DNA of 64,000 nucleotides, taken from the NCBI GenBank assembly GCA_965653565.1, contig CBFHAI010000002.1:186001-250000 (forward strand), in the 5' to 3' direction. Positions 34,000 to 43,311 of this stretch are shown one piece after another (the first letter of the stretch is position 1; each line of letters opens with the position of its first letter). Source of the stretch: JALCLA01 sp965653565 (lineage in GTDB: Bacteria; Pseudomonadota; Gammaproteobacteria; Xanthomonadales; Xanthomonadaceae). The notes under the pieces are model-generated. The model ran no database searches. It worked only from the letters and a program-made list of their open reading frames with translations, and had not been told where the DNA came from. A program made the translations under genes and the position numbers.

Positions 34000-34977
34000 T
34001 CAACCATCGCGCAATGGATTGCGGATCGCCGTGATCGCATCGGCCTGCAGCGGCGTGATGCCGCCGCGCGCCGGCAGGCTCGCGGGCGTCTGGATATCCC
34101 AGGCCAGGCCCAGTTTCTGCAGACCGCGCACGAACTGGAAACCGATATCGATCTGACCCGGATACAAGCCGTGCAATGCGGAGGCGGGAAACGCGTGGTG
34201 ATTGTTGTGCCAGCTCTCGCCCATCGACGGAATCGCCGCCCACGGTACGTTGTGCGCCTGCACCGCGCCGTTGTCGACGATCCAGCTTTGCGGCCCGTGC
34301 GAATGGCAGATGTAACCGACGAACCAGTGCATCGAAACGCCGGTCGTCACTCGCACGCAGACACCCCACACCACCCACGGCACGCCGCCGATCGCATAAA
34401 GCAACAAGGCCAGCGGCAATTGCTGCAACATCCAGGTGCGTTGCAGGAAACGGTAGAAGGCATCATCGCCGATGCCGGGCCCCGGATCGAACCCCGGCGG
34501 ATTGCGCAGCGTGAGCCGGCAATGCAGATTCCAGAACGCATCCTTCAGCATGCCCTGGCCGTGGCGAAGATAGGGATGACAATTGCGCTGCCGCTGCGCC
34601 CAATCGCGGAAATCATGCGAATGGATCACCCAGAACGGCCCCTGCATCCCGACCAGCGTGCCGGCCCACACCAGCACCCGCTCGACCCACTTGCGGCACT
34701 TGAACGTGCGATGGATCAAGCGCCGATGAAACCCCACCGAATGCCCCGCGCACATCGTCGCGCCCAGCAACCCGACGAACACCGCGAGCGCACCCCAAGT
34801 GAAGTACATCGGCCCGAGTAGCAACGCAGCCAGCAACATCCCGCCATTCCACAACGACCGCGACGGATCCCACGTGACCGACCCCGTCATCGGATCGTGC
34901 TTCGGATCGATGATCAGCGAATTGACTTTGTAAGGGCCGCAGATCGAATCGTCGGTGCTCGCAGCGTCATCGCGCAT
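34000..34977 (-). CDS. Membrane fatty-acid (acyl-CoA-type) desaturase
   Basis: 325 residues from ATG 34977, with several membrane segments. Three histidine clusters are present: HSVGFH at 79-84, HSHDFRDWAQRQ near 119-130 with CH at 133-134, and HNNHH at 257-261. The first and third match delta-9 type desaturases. The second differs from the usual HRxHH and follows the HDxRDWAQRQ variant of a bacterial branch. An upstream in-frame extension to 35151 has low-complexity Ser/Ala and no domain, so I reject it; no strong ribosome site is seen at either start. It likely introduces a double bond into membrane acyl chains. Confidence 0.85.
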   Translation of the reverse strand: MRDDAASTDDSICGPYKVNSLIIDPKHDPMTGSVTWDPSRSLWNGGMLLAALLLGPMYFTWGALAVFVGLLGATMCAGHSVGFHRRLIHRTFKCRKWVERVLVWAGTLVGMQGPFWVIHSHDFRDWAQRQRNCHPYLRHGQGMLKDAFWNLHCRLTLRNPPGFDPGPGIGDDAFYRFLQRTWMLQQLPLALLLYAIGGVPWVVWGVCVRVTTGVSMHWFVGYICHSHGPQSWIVDNGAVQAHNVPWAAIPSMGESWHNNHHAFPASALHGLYPGQIDIGFQFVRGLQKLGLAWDIQTPASLPARGGITPLQADAITAIRNPLRDG

Positions 34978-35130
34978 TTCGAAATTCCAGACACGAACCG
35001 ACGAGTCTTGATCGAGCGAAGGGGTCGCCGCAGCCGCGGAGCTCGAACCAGCCGCAGCGATAGTACTGGTCTGAGCCGGTGAAGTGCAGCCGAAAGTTGC
35101 ACAGAAACGCGGCGCAGCGAAATCCGCGCA

Positions 35131-35160
35131 ATCCCGACTCCCGATTCCCAATTCCCGCTC
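35131..35160. repeat. Short array of degenerate CCCGATT-type heptamers
   Basis: ATCCCGACTCCCGATTCCC and the next bases form about four heptamer units (CCCGACT, CCCGATT, CCCAATT, CCCGCTC) in the 208-bp gap between desaturase and LytTR genes. A longer, cleaner array of the same unit lies at 54554. Confidence 0.7.
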
Positions 35161-35185
35161 TTATCGCGGAAACCAGACGCAGGCC

Positions 35186-35959
35186 CTACCCTTCCTTCGT
35201 CGTCACCAACCGCAAAAACGTCTCATGCTGATACCGGCTCATGCGCAACTGCTGCCCGGTATCCATCGTGACGACGTGGTGGCCGTTGAACCAGGGATGG
35301 ATCGCCTTGATGCGGCGGATGTTGATGATGGCCGAGCGGTGGACGCGGGCGAAGTGGCGCGGGTCGAGGCGTGTGGCGAGGGTGGCCATGGTGTCGCGCA
35401 GTTCGTGGGTGCGGTCGGCTAGGTGGATCAGGACGGTGTTGCCGTTGGCCTTGATCCAGACGATGTCGTCGACATCGACGAACACCACGTGCTCGTCGAC
35501 GCGCACCGGCAGCCGGTGCAGATAGTCCTCGCGCTGGCGCAGGGCTTCGAGCGCCTGCAGTATCTGCGCGGACGTGCGCGACTCGGCGCCTTTCGTCGCC
35601 AGTCGCTGCTTCGCGCGCTGCAGCGTGGTGGCGAAACGTTCGCGACTGAACGGCTTCACCAGATAGTCGACCGCGTTGGCCTCGAACGCGCGCACCGCAT
35701 ATTGCTCGTACGCGGTGACGAAGATCGTCGTCGGCATGCGCTCGGCACCGACGGCCGCGACCACCGCCATGCCGGTCATCACCGGCATCTGGATATCGAG
35801 GAACACAAGATCGGGCGCCTGCTCGCGAATCGCCGTCACCGCCGAGGCGCCGTCGCCGCATTCGCCGAGCAACCGGATTTCCGGATCGTCGCGCAGCAGC
35901 CGCACGATCGCGTGGCGCGCGATCGGTTCGTCGTCCACGACGAGCGCGGCGATCGTCAT
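35186..35959 (-). CDS. LytTR-family response regulator
   Basis: 257 residues. The receiver has DDEP (9-12), phospho-acceptor D55 in LVFLDIQMP and K in YLVKPFSRE. The C-terminal ~100 residues are a LytTR DNA-binding domain (DVDDIVWIKANGNTVLIHL; FARVHRSAIINIRRI). The ATG at 35959 overlaps the TGA of the kinase gene. The 22-residue longer upstream form only adds Arg-rich sequence out of keeping with the family. It is the output of the LytS-like kinase upstream. The target is unknown. Confidence 0.92.
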   Translation of the reverse strand: MTIAALVVDDEPIARHAIVRLLRDDPEIRLLGECGDGASAVTAIREQAPDLVFLDIQMPVMTGMAVVAAVGAERMPTTIFVTAYEQYAVRAFEANAVDYLVKPFSRERFATTLQRAKQRLATKGAESRTSAQILQALEALRQREDYLHRLPVRVDEHVVFVDVDDIVWIKANGNTVLIHLADRTHELRDTMATLATRLDPRHFARVHRSAIINIRRIKAIHPWFNGHHVVTMDTGQQLRMSRYQHETFLRLVTTKEG

Positions 35960-37065
35960 GCGGTCACGTGCTCCGGCGCGTCGTCGGCCTCTTCGATTTC
36001 GCGGAACGGCAGCCGGATGCGGCACACCACGCCCTCGGGCCAGATCATATCGAGCCGGATCTGCGCGGCTTCCCCGTAGAGTTCCTTCAAGCGTAACCGC
36101 GTATTCGACAAGCCGATGCCGTGGCCGGCGGATTCACCGCTGGTCTCGAGCGTGCTGTTCGAATTGCGCACATCGATGCACAGAAAACCTTCCTCGCGCC
36201 GGCACTCTATTTCGACGCGATCGCTGCCCAGGCGCTGGCCGATGCCATGGCGGATCGCGTTCTCGACGATCGGCTGCAATACCAGACTCGGCACCGCGCA
36301 ATCGAGCACCTCGGGCGCCACGTAGACCTGCGTGGTGAGCCGATCCTTGAAGCGCATGCGCTGGATGCCCAGATACAGATCGAGCAGCGCCAACTCGCGC
36401 CGCAGCGTGATCTCCTGGCCGTCGTAATCTTCCAGAAAGGCGCGCAACAGATCGCTCAGCCGCAGCAGCATGTCTTCGGCCGACAGCGTGTCTTCGTTGA
36501 GCAGCGTCACGATGGCGTGCAGCGTGTTGAACAGGAAATGCGGCTGCAGCTGGGTCTTTAGCACCTGCAGGCGCGATTGCGCGAGTTCCGTTGCTAGGCG
36601 GCTGGCTTCCACTTCGCGGCGCGCCTTTTCGGCCTGGAAATGCAGCGCCTGCTGGATCGCGACCAAGGCCCAATAGGTAAGCATGCCGGTCGCCATGTGT
36701 TTGCCGACGAACTGCGAGAACTGCTCGACGAAAGAACTGGGCTCGAAGAAACTCGACACCGCCGCGCCGATGATCATAGCGATGAAGGTGACGCCGGCAC
36801 TGGCGGAAAGATGCGCGCCGAGCGCGCGCAGCCGCAGCGGGGCCTGGATCGGATGGCGCTCGGCGAACCGGAACACGGTCGGCGCGAGCGCGGCCCAGGT
36901 GTACCACTGGATCATCGACCAGCGCAGGTAGTCGAAGATCGACCAGGTGCGCCCGTTGATCAGGTCGTGCGCGTAGCCCTGCAGCGCGAACACGAGCACC
37001 ACGCCCGACCACAGCGCGAGGTAGCGGTACAGGCCGATTTCGGTGTTGCCGAGGCGGATTTCCAT
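35956..37065 (-). CDS. LytS/YehU-type membrane sensor histidine kinase
   Basis: 369 residues. About four membrane helices occupy residues 12-140 without a large periplasmic loop, then a coiled linker (about 142-170). The phospho-acceptor H176 is in QLQPHFLFNTLHAI, the hallmark of this kinase family. The ATP domain has PIVENAIRHG and GIGLSNTRLRLKELYG. It forms an overlapping operon with the LytTR regulator. The signal is unknown. Confidence 0.92.
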   Translation of the reverse strand: MEIRLGNTEIGLYRYLALWSGVVLVFALQGYAHDLINGRTWSIFDYLRWSMIQWYTWAALAPTVFRFAERHPIQAPLRLRALGAHLSASAGVTFIAMIIGAAVSSFFEPSSFVEQFSQFVGKHMATGMLTYWALVAIQQALHFQAEKARREVEASRLATELAQSRLQVLKTQLQPHFLFNTLHAIVTLLNEDTLSAEDMLLRLSDLLRAFLEDYDGQEITLRRELALLDLYLGIQRMRFKDRLTTQVYVAPEVLDCAVPSLVLQPIVENAIRHGIGQRLGSDRVEIECRREEGFLCIDVRNSNSTLETSGESAGHGIGLSNTRLRLKELYGEAAQIRLDMIWPEGVVCRIRLPFREIEEADDAPEHVTA

Positions 37066-37267
37066 CGGGTCGGTTCAGGGAGGGACGCAGGCATCGTAGG
37101 CGCAGCGCAGCGCGCTGAGAAGCGTCGCGGCCCGCCACTACGATTGGCAACCGCGTAGCGACGATTCGTCAAACATCGCTTCCCGACCCGCGCCGGCGGT
37201 GGCTCGATGGAATCGCCCGCCGGCGCCGAAGCATGCGCCGGCGGCCGTCCCAATTGGAGCTACCGCC

Positions 37268-37660
37268 ATGCGCCAGATCGTCACCGCCCCACTCGCCAGC
37301 CTCGCCTTCGTAATCGCAACATGCGCTCAAGCCGACGGGCGTCCGCGCTATCTCGAACTGATCAACCGCGCGCACGACAGCGTCACGTCGGTCGCCGTCG
37401 CCCCGGCCGGCGGCGACACCTTCCGCGAGATGCCGCTCGGCGGCGCACTGCGCGGCGGCGGCGGATCCACCACGATCGAAATCGCCGACGAAACCTGCCG
37501 CTACGATCTGCGCCTGCAATTCCGCAACGGCCGCACGCTGATCTATCGCGATTTCAATGTGTGCCGCAACGGCAGCCTGCGCATCGGCAAACTGCCGCGT
37601 AGCGATGACACCGACGGCGCGGCGGCGGAGCAGTTGCTGGCTCGGCGGTTCGAGCGATAA
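37268..37660 (+). CDS. Small secreted protein of unknown function
   Basis: 130 residues with a signal peptide (MRQIVTAPLASLAFVIATCAQADG). The ATG at 37268 has GGAG nine bases upstream. The mature ~107 residues look like a beta-sandwich: YLELINRAHDSVTSVAVAPA, a Gly-rich loop, then STTIEIAD, ETCRYDLRLQF and RDFNVCRNGSLRIG. The two Cys could form a disulfide. No relative recognised. It stands between a minus-strand kinase gene and a minus-strand peptidase gene, so it is a separate transcript. Confidence 0.7.
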   Translation: MRQIVTAPLASLAFVIATCAQADGRPRYLELINRAHDSVTSVAVAPAGGDTFREMPLGGALRGGGGSTTIEIADETCRYDLRLQFRNGRTLIYRDFNVCRNGSLRIGKLPRSDDTDGAAAEQLLARRFER

Positions 37661-37751
37661 GCGTTTTTCGCGAGCCAGGGATTCGCGATCGGGTTGCTCG
37701 AGGTTGCGATGTCCCGGATCCTCGATAGACCGCTGCATCCGGGCTACGGGG

Positions 37752-40220
37752 CTAGCGCTGCTGCGGCACCGGGGCGCTTGCGATGGAGACAGGCGCCAGA
37801 TGCTGGCGCAGGAAACCGGCGATGCCGCTCCACAGCGCGACGAGATTTTCGCTGTGGTCGACGCCGTGGCCTTCATCGTCGAACGCCAGCGTCGTCGGCG
37901 GATTGCCCGCCAAAGTCAGCATCCGCTGCATGCGTGCGAAATGTTCGAAATCGACGCGCGCGTCTTCGCGCCCGTGCGCCAACATCACCGGCGCGCGAAT
38001 CGCCGAGGCCAAATACAGCGGCGAGGTATCGCGCAAGGGTTGTTGCTGCGCATGCGGATCGCCGATGATGCGCTCGAGCACCTCGCGTCCCCGCTCGCTG
38101 CGGCCGGCGTCGCTGGCGGTGAACATCAGCCCCAGGTCGGCGATGCCGGCGATCGATACCGCGCAGCGGAAACGCTCGGGCCAGCGCGCCGCGGCCACCA
38201 GCGCCGAGAATCCGCCGTAGCTCGATCCGACCACGCACATGCGTTCGCCATCGATCGGAAAGCGCGCGAGCACGTGTTCGATCGCCGCGTCGATATCGTC
38301 TTCGATGCCGGTGCCGTAGTTGCGATAGCCGGCTTCGCGGAAGGCCTTGCCGTAGCCATCGGAGCCGCGGAAGTTGACGCGCAGTACGGCATAGCCGAGC
38401 GCTGCGAGGAACTGCACTTCGTGCTCGAAGCGCTGCCGGTCGGCGATGCCGATCGGACCGCCGTGCGGCAGCACGACGAGGGCCGACTTGGCGGCAGCAT
38501 CGGGCAGCGTGAGGAAGGCCTCGATCGGCAAACCGTCGCGACTGCGCAACGACACCGTCTGCGACGGAAGGAAACGCCGACCCGCCAGGTCCGGCAGGGA
38601 ATCGGCGAGCCACGTCGATTTGCCGCTGGCCGTGTCGAAATGGAACAACTGCGCGGGCCGGTCGGGTGCATCGACCGACACGACCAGCTGGCGGCCATCG
38701 GCGCTGCGATCGAGCACCGAAACCGTGCTGTCGGCGAAGGCTTGCCGCAGTTGTTGGAACCTGCGCCGATCGGTCGGCGCGAAATATTCGCTCTGCAATC
38801 GACCGCGTTCGTAATAGGTCACGCCGATCGGATTGCGCTGCGCATCGAAGATCGGCGCTTCCACATCGACGCCGGCCTTCGCGAAAAGCGTTTTCGTCAC
38901 CTTGCGGCTGGCCACGTCGAACACCACCAGCTCGCGCTGCGCGCGGTCGCGTTCGGTGACGCCGTAGAGTTCCGATGCGTCGAACGACGCGCCGTACGGA
39001 TCGAATGCATCCTTGCCCGTCAGCGACAGCACTTCGTCGTACTGGCCGTTGCGCGCGGCGACCAGCACATAACCGTCGGGACGCCGCACCATGGCCAGCC
39101 GCAGATTGCCGGCGCCGTCGGTGTACCACGCCACATCGTCGGCGGCGCCGCGATTCAGGCGTGTGGCAAGGCGCGGCCGGAAACGGTCGACCGCGCGCTG
39201 GTCGGAAATGTCCATCCGATGCACCAGCAACTGGCCGCGCGACGGCGTTGCGAACAGCAGGTGATCGTCGTCGTCGGGCAGCGTGTCGATGACGAAGCCG
39301 CGGCGCGGCACTTCGACGCTATCGACCGCGAACTCGCCGCCGCCGATCTGCAGCACGCTCAGCAGCTGCACCCGCTGCGGCTCGCCGGACTCGCCCGCCG
39401 TCGTCGCCAGGGTGTCGTCGTCGGCCCAGGCCATCGAGACCAGCGGTTCGGCGCTGTGCGAGGTCGCGATCTTCTTCCCGCTGCGCAGATCGAAGAACTC
39501 GACCGCCCACAGATCGTCGTCCTGCAAGGCCGCGATGGTGCCGGCGGGATTGATGCGCGCCTGCGTCACGCGCGGCGGCTGCCACAGCGTGGCGATGTCG
39601 AAAGGCAGCGTGCCAGAGGACGGCAACGGCGGCGGTTCGGTTTTCCGCTGCGCCTGTGCCGCCTGCAAATCGCGTTGCGAGCGATACAGCGGCACGAACG
39701 GGTCGGGTGCGCTGCCGGCGTAGACGAAGTCGACGCCGCGCGAGACCAACGGATGTTCTGCTGCCAGCCAATCCAGCGCGCCGAGGCCGTGATTGGCGAG
39801 CACCACGCGCTCTGGGTCGCTGCGATCGCGACGAACCACGAGGTCGCCGGCATACGTCACGACGCCCGCCTTCACCGAGAAATCGAATTGTTTCGGATCG
39901 AGCGCGATGCGCGGCTCGTCGTGCAGTTGCGCTTCGCGCCAGCGATAGTCGCCCGCGGTTGCCGCGAAAAGCCGATGGCTGCGCCCCGTTGCCGGTTCTT
40001 CGAACACTTGCGAACGGCGCAAACCACTATCGCGAAGTTCGGCACGCGCCAGGCTGCCGTCGCTGTCGATCGCGATCAGCAGCAAGCCTTCGTTCGCTGC
40101 AAGCGCCACGCGTTCACCGGGCGCGATCGCGCGCAACGCGGCCTGTGCCGACCCCGCCAGCAGCAGGATCAGCAGTGCAATGAGCGCGCGCGTCGTCGGA
40201 CGCGGGAGAGATGACCGCAT
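37752..40220 (-). CDS. Secreted S9 (prolyl oligopeptidase) family serine peptidase
   Basis: 822 residues with a signal peptide (LIALLILLLAGSAQA). An N-terminal beta-propeller (about 100-560) precedes an alpha/beta-hydrolase domain (about 575-815). The nucleophile is S667 in VVGSSYGGFSAL. The Asp is in LAHGREDARVDF and the His in DDEGHGVDHSEN. The HGGP motif lies upstream (VLPHGGPIG). S9 enzymes of this shape cleave short peptides or acyl groups in the periplasm. A perfect 8-bp inverted repeat at 40250 lies 30 bases before the ATG. Confidence 0.9.
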   Translation of the reverse strand: MRSSLPRPTTRALIALLILLLAGSAQAALRAIAPGERVALAANEGLLLIAIDSDGSLARAELRDSGLRRSQVFEEPATGRSHRLFAATAGDYRWREAQLHDEPRIALDPKQFDFSVKAGVVTYAGDLVVRRDRSDPERVVLANHGLGALDWLAAEHPLVSRGVDFVYAGSAPDPFVPLYRSQRDLQAAQAQRKTEPPPLPSSGTLPFDIATLWQPPRVTQARINPAGTIAALQDDDLWAVEFFDLRSGKKIATSHSAEPLVSMAWADDDTLATTAGESGEPQRVQLLSVLQIGGGEFAVDSVEVPRRGFVIDTLPDDDDHLLFATPSRGQLLVHRMDISDQRAVDRFRPRLATRLNRGAADDVAWYTDGAGNLRLAMVRRPDGYVLVAARNGQYDEVLSLTGKDAFDPYGASFDASELYGVTERDRAQRELVVFDVASRKVTKTLFAKAGVDVEAPIFDAQRNPIGVTYYERGRLQSEYFAPTDRRRFQQLRQAFADSTVSVLDRSADGRQLVVSVDAPDRPAQLFHFDTASGKSTWLADSLPDLAGRRFLPSQTVSLRSRDGLPIEAFLTLPDAAAKSALVVLPHGGPIGIADRQRFEHEVQFLAALGYAVLRVNFRGSDGYGKAFREAGYRNYGTGIEDDIDAAIEHVLARFPIDGERMCVVGSSYGGFSALVAAARWPERFRCAVSIAGIADLGLMFTASDAGRSERGREVLERIIGDPHAQQQPLRDTSPLYLASAIRAPVMLAHGREDARVDFEHFARMQRMLTLAGNPPTTLAFDDEGHGVDHSENLVALWSGIAGFLRQHLAPVSIASAPVPQQR

Positions 40221-40249
40221 GCGCAGGAACGATCCGGAACGGTGAGCCT

Positions 40250-40269
40250 CGACGTTCTGACGAACGTCG
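40250..40269. promoter_or_regulatory. Perfect inverted repeat CGACGTTC-N4-GAACGTCG upstream of the S9 peptidase gene
   Basis: Eight-base arms, four-base spacer, no mismatch, 30 bases before the start codon. The geometry suits a dimeric repressor site (TetR/LacI-like) or a leader hairpin. No adjacent regulator gene. Confidence 0.4.
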
Positions 40270-40379
40270 CCCCGCGCGCATGGTAGCGTCGAAAAATCAG
40301 CGTTTCATCAACGAAAACGGCTGGGTTCGCTGATTAGCGGAATCGCAACGAAAAGCGGCTTCAATCTGTGAGCGCGGGC

Positions 40380-41252
40380 TCATTCCATCGCGGGTTTCGC
40401 CGCACCGGCAGGCTCGTCAATTTCGAACAACCAGCGCATGGCGCGCGGAAATTCTTCGCGCCAGGCTTTTTCGTTGTGCTCGGCGGCAGCGACGATGTTC
40501 AGCGTCACCTGCCGTTCGCCGAGGCCTTCGGCGCGCATCAACTCCTGCATGCGCGTGACATCGGCCACCGCGTCTTCGCCTTCGGCCGCGCCCATGTAGA
40601 GATACACCTTCGCATCGCCCGGCAGATCGACATTGCGCGTGTGGATGAAAACCTGCGCGGAGATCCAGTACGACGGCGAGAACGCGGCGGCCTTGCCGAA
40701 CACTTCCGGGTGGCGATGAATCGCGTAGTGCGATGCCAGCCCGCCGAGCGAGCTGCCGACGATGGCGGTGGTTTCGCGCTGCGGCTGCGTGCGGTAGTTG
40801 GCGTCGATGAAAGGCTTGATCCGGTACACCAGATCGTCGAGATACAGATCGCCGTCGCCGGCACCCAGTTCGTGATGCGGCCACGCGCTCAATTCGTTGA
40901 TGCGGCGTTCGCCGCCGTGATCGATGGCCACCGCGACGGCCGCGAAACCGGTGTCGCGTGCAAGCGCATCGAGCGCTTCATCCACGCCCCACTCGCCGGC
41001 GTACGACGTGGCGGCGTCGAACACGTTCTGGCCGTCGTGCAGGTAGATCACCGGGTAGCGGCGCGTCGTCGTCGCGTAGTCGGGCGGCAAGTAGATGCGC
41101 AGCGTGCGGGGGCGCTGCAGGCCGGGCAGCAGCAGCGGCGGTGTCATCACACGCACCGTGGGGCCGGCGGTGGAGACTTTTTCCCCGGCCTGCGCGCAAG
41201 TTGCGGCGAGCGCGCAAAGCAACAGGGCCGCCACCACATCGATAGTTCGCAT
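40380..41252 (-). CDS. Secreted alpha/beta-hydrolase, Fes/IroE-type esterase
   Basis: 290 residues from ATG 41252 with a signal peptide (MRTIDVVAALLLCALAATCAQA). The esterase-D/Fes fold is clear: RTLRIYLPPDY, YPVIYLHDGQNVFD, nucleophile S168 in IVGSSLGGLASHYA, AAFSPSYWI, and the likely catalytic His near AEHNEKAW. IroE and Fes open siderophore esters; others of the family act on acyl-sugars. No siderophore genes are adjacent, so the substrate is open. An upstream start at 41354 only adds Arg-rich sequence. Confidence 0.85.
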   Translation of the reverse strand: MRTIDVVAALLLCALAATCAQAGEKVSTAGPTVRVMTPPLLLPGLQRPRTLRIYLPPDYATTTRRYPVIYLHDGQNVFDAATSYAGEWGVDEALDALARDTGFAAVAVAIDHGGERRINELSAWPHHELGAGDGDLYLDDLVYRIKPFIDANYRTQPQRETTAIVGSSLGGLASHYAIHRHPEVFGKAAAFSPSYWISAQVFIHTRNVDLPGDAKVYLYMGAAEGEDAVADVTRMQELMRAEGLGERQVTLNIVAAAEHNEKAWREEFPRAMRWLFEIDEPAGAAKPAME

Positions 41253-41301
41253 TGTTATCGTTCCAGCGGTCGGCGACCGCGCCGTCGAACTGCGAACGCC
41301 G

Positions 41302-42294
<993 letters not shown>

Positions 42295-42332
42295 GGGTGG
42301 CAGGTCTTGGGGGTTTGGGGTGGACGGATATA

Positions 42333-42433
42333 GGGGTTAGGGGTGAGTAGCGAGGGCGCGGTGGCGGATGTTTTCGCGCGCGGATGTTCGACAACACAAG
42401 TGCATAGCGCCCTCGCTACTCATCCCTATCCCC
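42333..42433. repeat. Long inverted repeat, 27-bp arms, after the thioredoxin gene
   Basis: Arms at 42333-42359 and 42407-42433 are reverse complements over 27 bases apart from one mismatch and one G-T pair; the inner 15 (GAGTAGCGAGGGCGC) are perfect. The 47-bp centre is not repeated. The right arm covers the trxC stop codon and the last codons. It could terminate transcription both ways, but its size and sequence suggest a dispersed repeat or miniature mobile element. Confidence 0.8.
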
Positions 42434-42869
42434 GCATCTGCCCCTGCACCCACGCAACGATCTGTTCCGCACTCATCGCACCCGATTGCCGGGCGATTTC
42501 CTTGCCGCCATGAAACAGCACCATCGTCGGAATACTGCGGATGTTGTAGCGCGCACCGAGGGCCGGTTCGGCTTCGGTGTCGACTTTCGCGAGACGTACG
42601 AACGGTTCCAGGCGCGCGGCGGCGGCTTCGAATTGCGGGGCCATCGCGCGGCAGGGGCCGCACCACGGGGCCCAGAAGTCGACCACCAGCGGTAGTTCGC
42701 TGCGGCTGGCGTGGCGGTCGAAATCGGCGGCGGTGAGCGCGACGGGTTTGCCGGCGAACAGCGCTTCGTGGCAGCGGCCGCAGCGCGGCGATTCGGTGAG
42801 CCGCGCGCGCGACAGGCGGTTGAGCGCGGCGCAGTGCGGGCAGGCCAGTTGCAGGGTTTCGGCGTTCAT
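42426..42869 (-). CDS. trxC: Thioredoxin 2 (zinc-ribbon thioredoxin)
   Basis: 147 residues. The N-terminal zinc site has C10, C13, C30 and C33 (ACPHC; RCGRC). The thioredoxin fold follows with active site C70-C73 in FWAPWCGPCRAM and the cis-Pro segment SIPTMVLFHGG. This layout is specific to thioredoxin 2, a cytoplasmic disulfide reductase often tied to oxidative stress. The ATG at 42869 is used; the upstream in-frame start adds 17 residues before the zinc site. The stop lies inside a long inverted repeat. Confidence 0.95.
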   Translation of the reverse strand: MNAETLQLACPHCAALNRLSRARLTESPRCGRCHEALFAGKPVALTAADFDRHASRSELPLVVDFWAPWCGPCRAMAPQFEAAAARLEPFVRLAKVDTEAEPALGARYNIRSIPTMVLFHGGKEIARQSGAMSAEQIVAWVQGQMRG

Positions 42870-43311
42870 CGTCGCGGCCTTTCGTGCGCAGCGGCGCGAG
42901 GCGCCGCGGTGCGATTCCACCTAGGTTGGTCTGGCAGGGCTTGAACTCAACCCGGCGCCGACACCGCCGCAAACTGTCGCCGCATCGATCCGCACTCCGG
43001 CCCGGGCGTGGCGTGCGCCGATTCAAGCCGGCGCGCCGCGGCGGCACAACGATCGCGCCGCACCCTACGCGGCCTGGCCATCCGGCCAAGCCTGCCCGGT
43101 ACGAATCCTGCTTTTGCAGACCCTCGCTTCTTGCAGAACCCCCGACCCGAACCTCAGCGCTTCCGGCCCAACCACCCCTTCGCTTCCCCGCAGCATTGCC
43201 TCGGCCCGTCGCCAACGCGACTTCTGGCCCATGACGGAAAGCGAATGATCGTTCACTCTGGCCGCCAGGCTGCCCCACCCCCTCTTCCATCATCTGAACT
43301 TCGGCTCTCAA
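42870..43311. other. 442-bp intergenic region between divergent trxC and RND operon
   Basis: No convincing gene on either strand. It must hold the promoters of both neighbours; I see no clean -35/-10 pair. The only structured site noted is the TetR-like palindrome at 43243. Confidence 0.5.
43243..43254. promoter_or_regulatory. Candidate TetR operator GAATGATCGTTC upstream of the RND operon
   Basis: The 12-mer matches its own reverse complement at 10 of 12 positions and is centred on GATC, 57 bases before the adaptor gene start. TetR/AcrR-type repressors often bind such GAAYGATCRTTC-like palindromes. The operon's last gene encodes a TetR protein, the likely ligand. Confidence 0.4.

Noticed and set aside
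42337..43311. 324-codon minus-strand frame over the gap upstream of the RND operon
   Set aside because: Runs out of frame through trxC and into non-coding DNA; Arg/Gly-rich with no domain. trxC in the correct frame explains the coding part.
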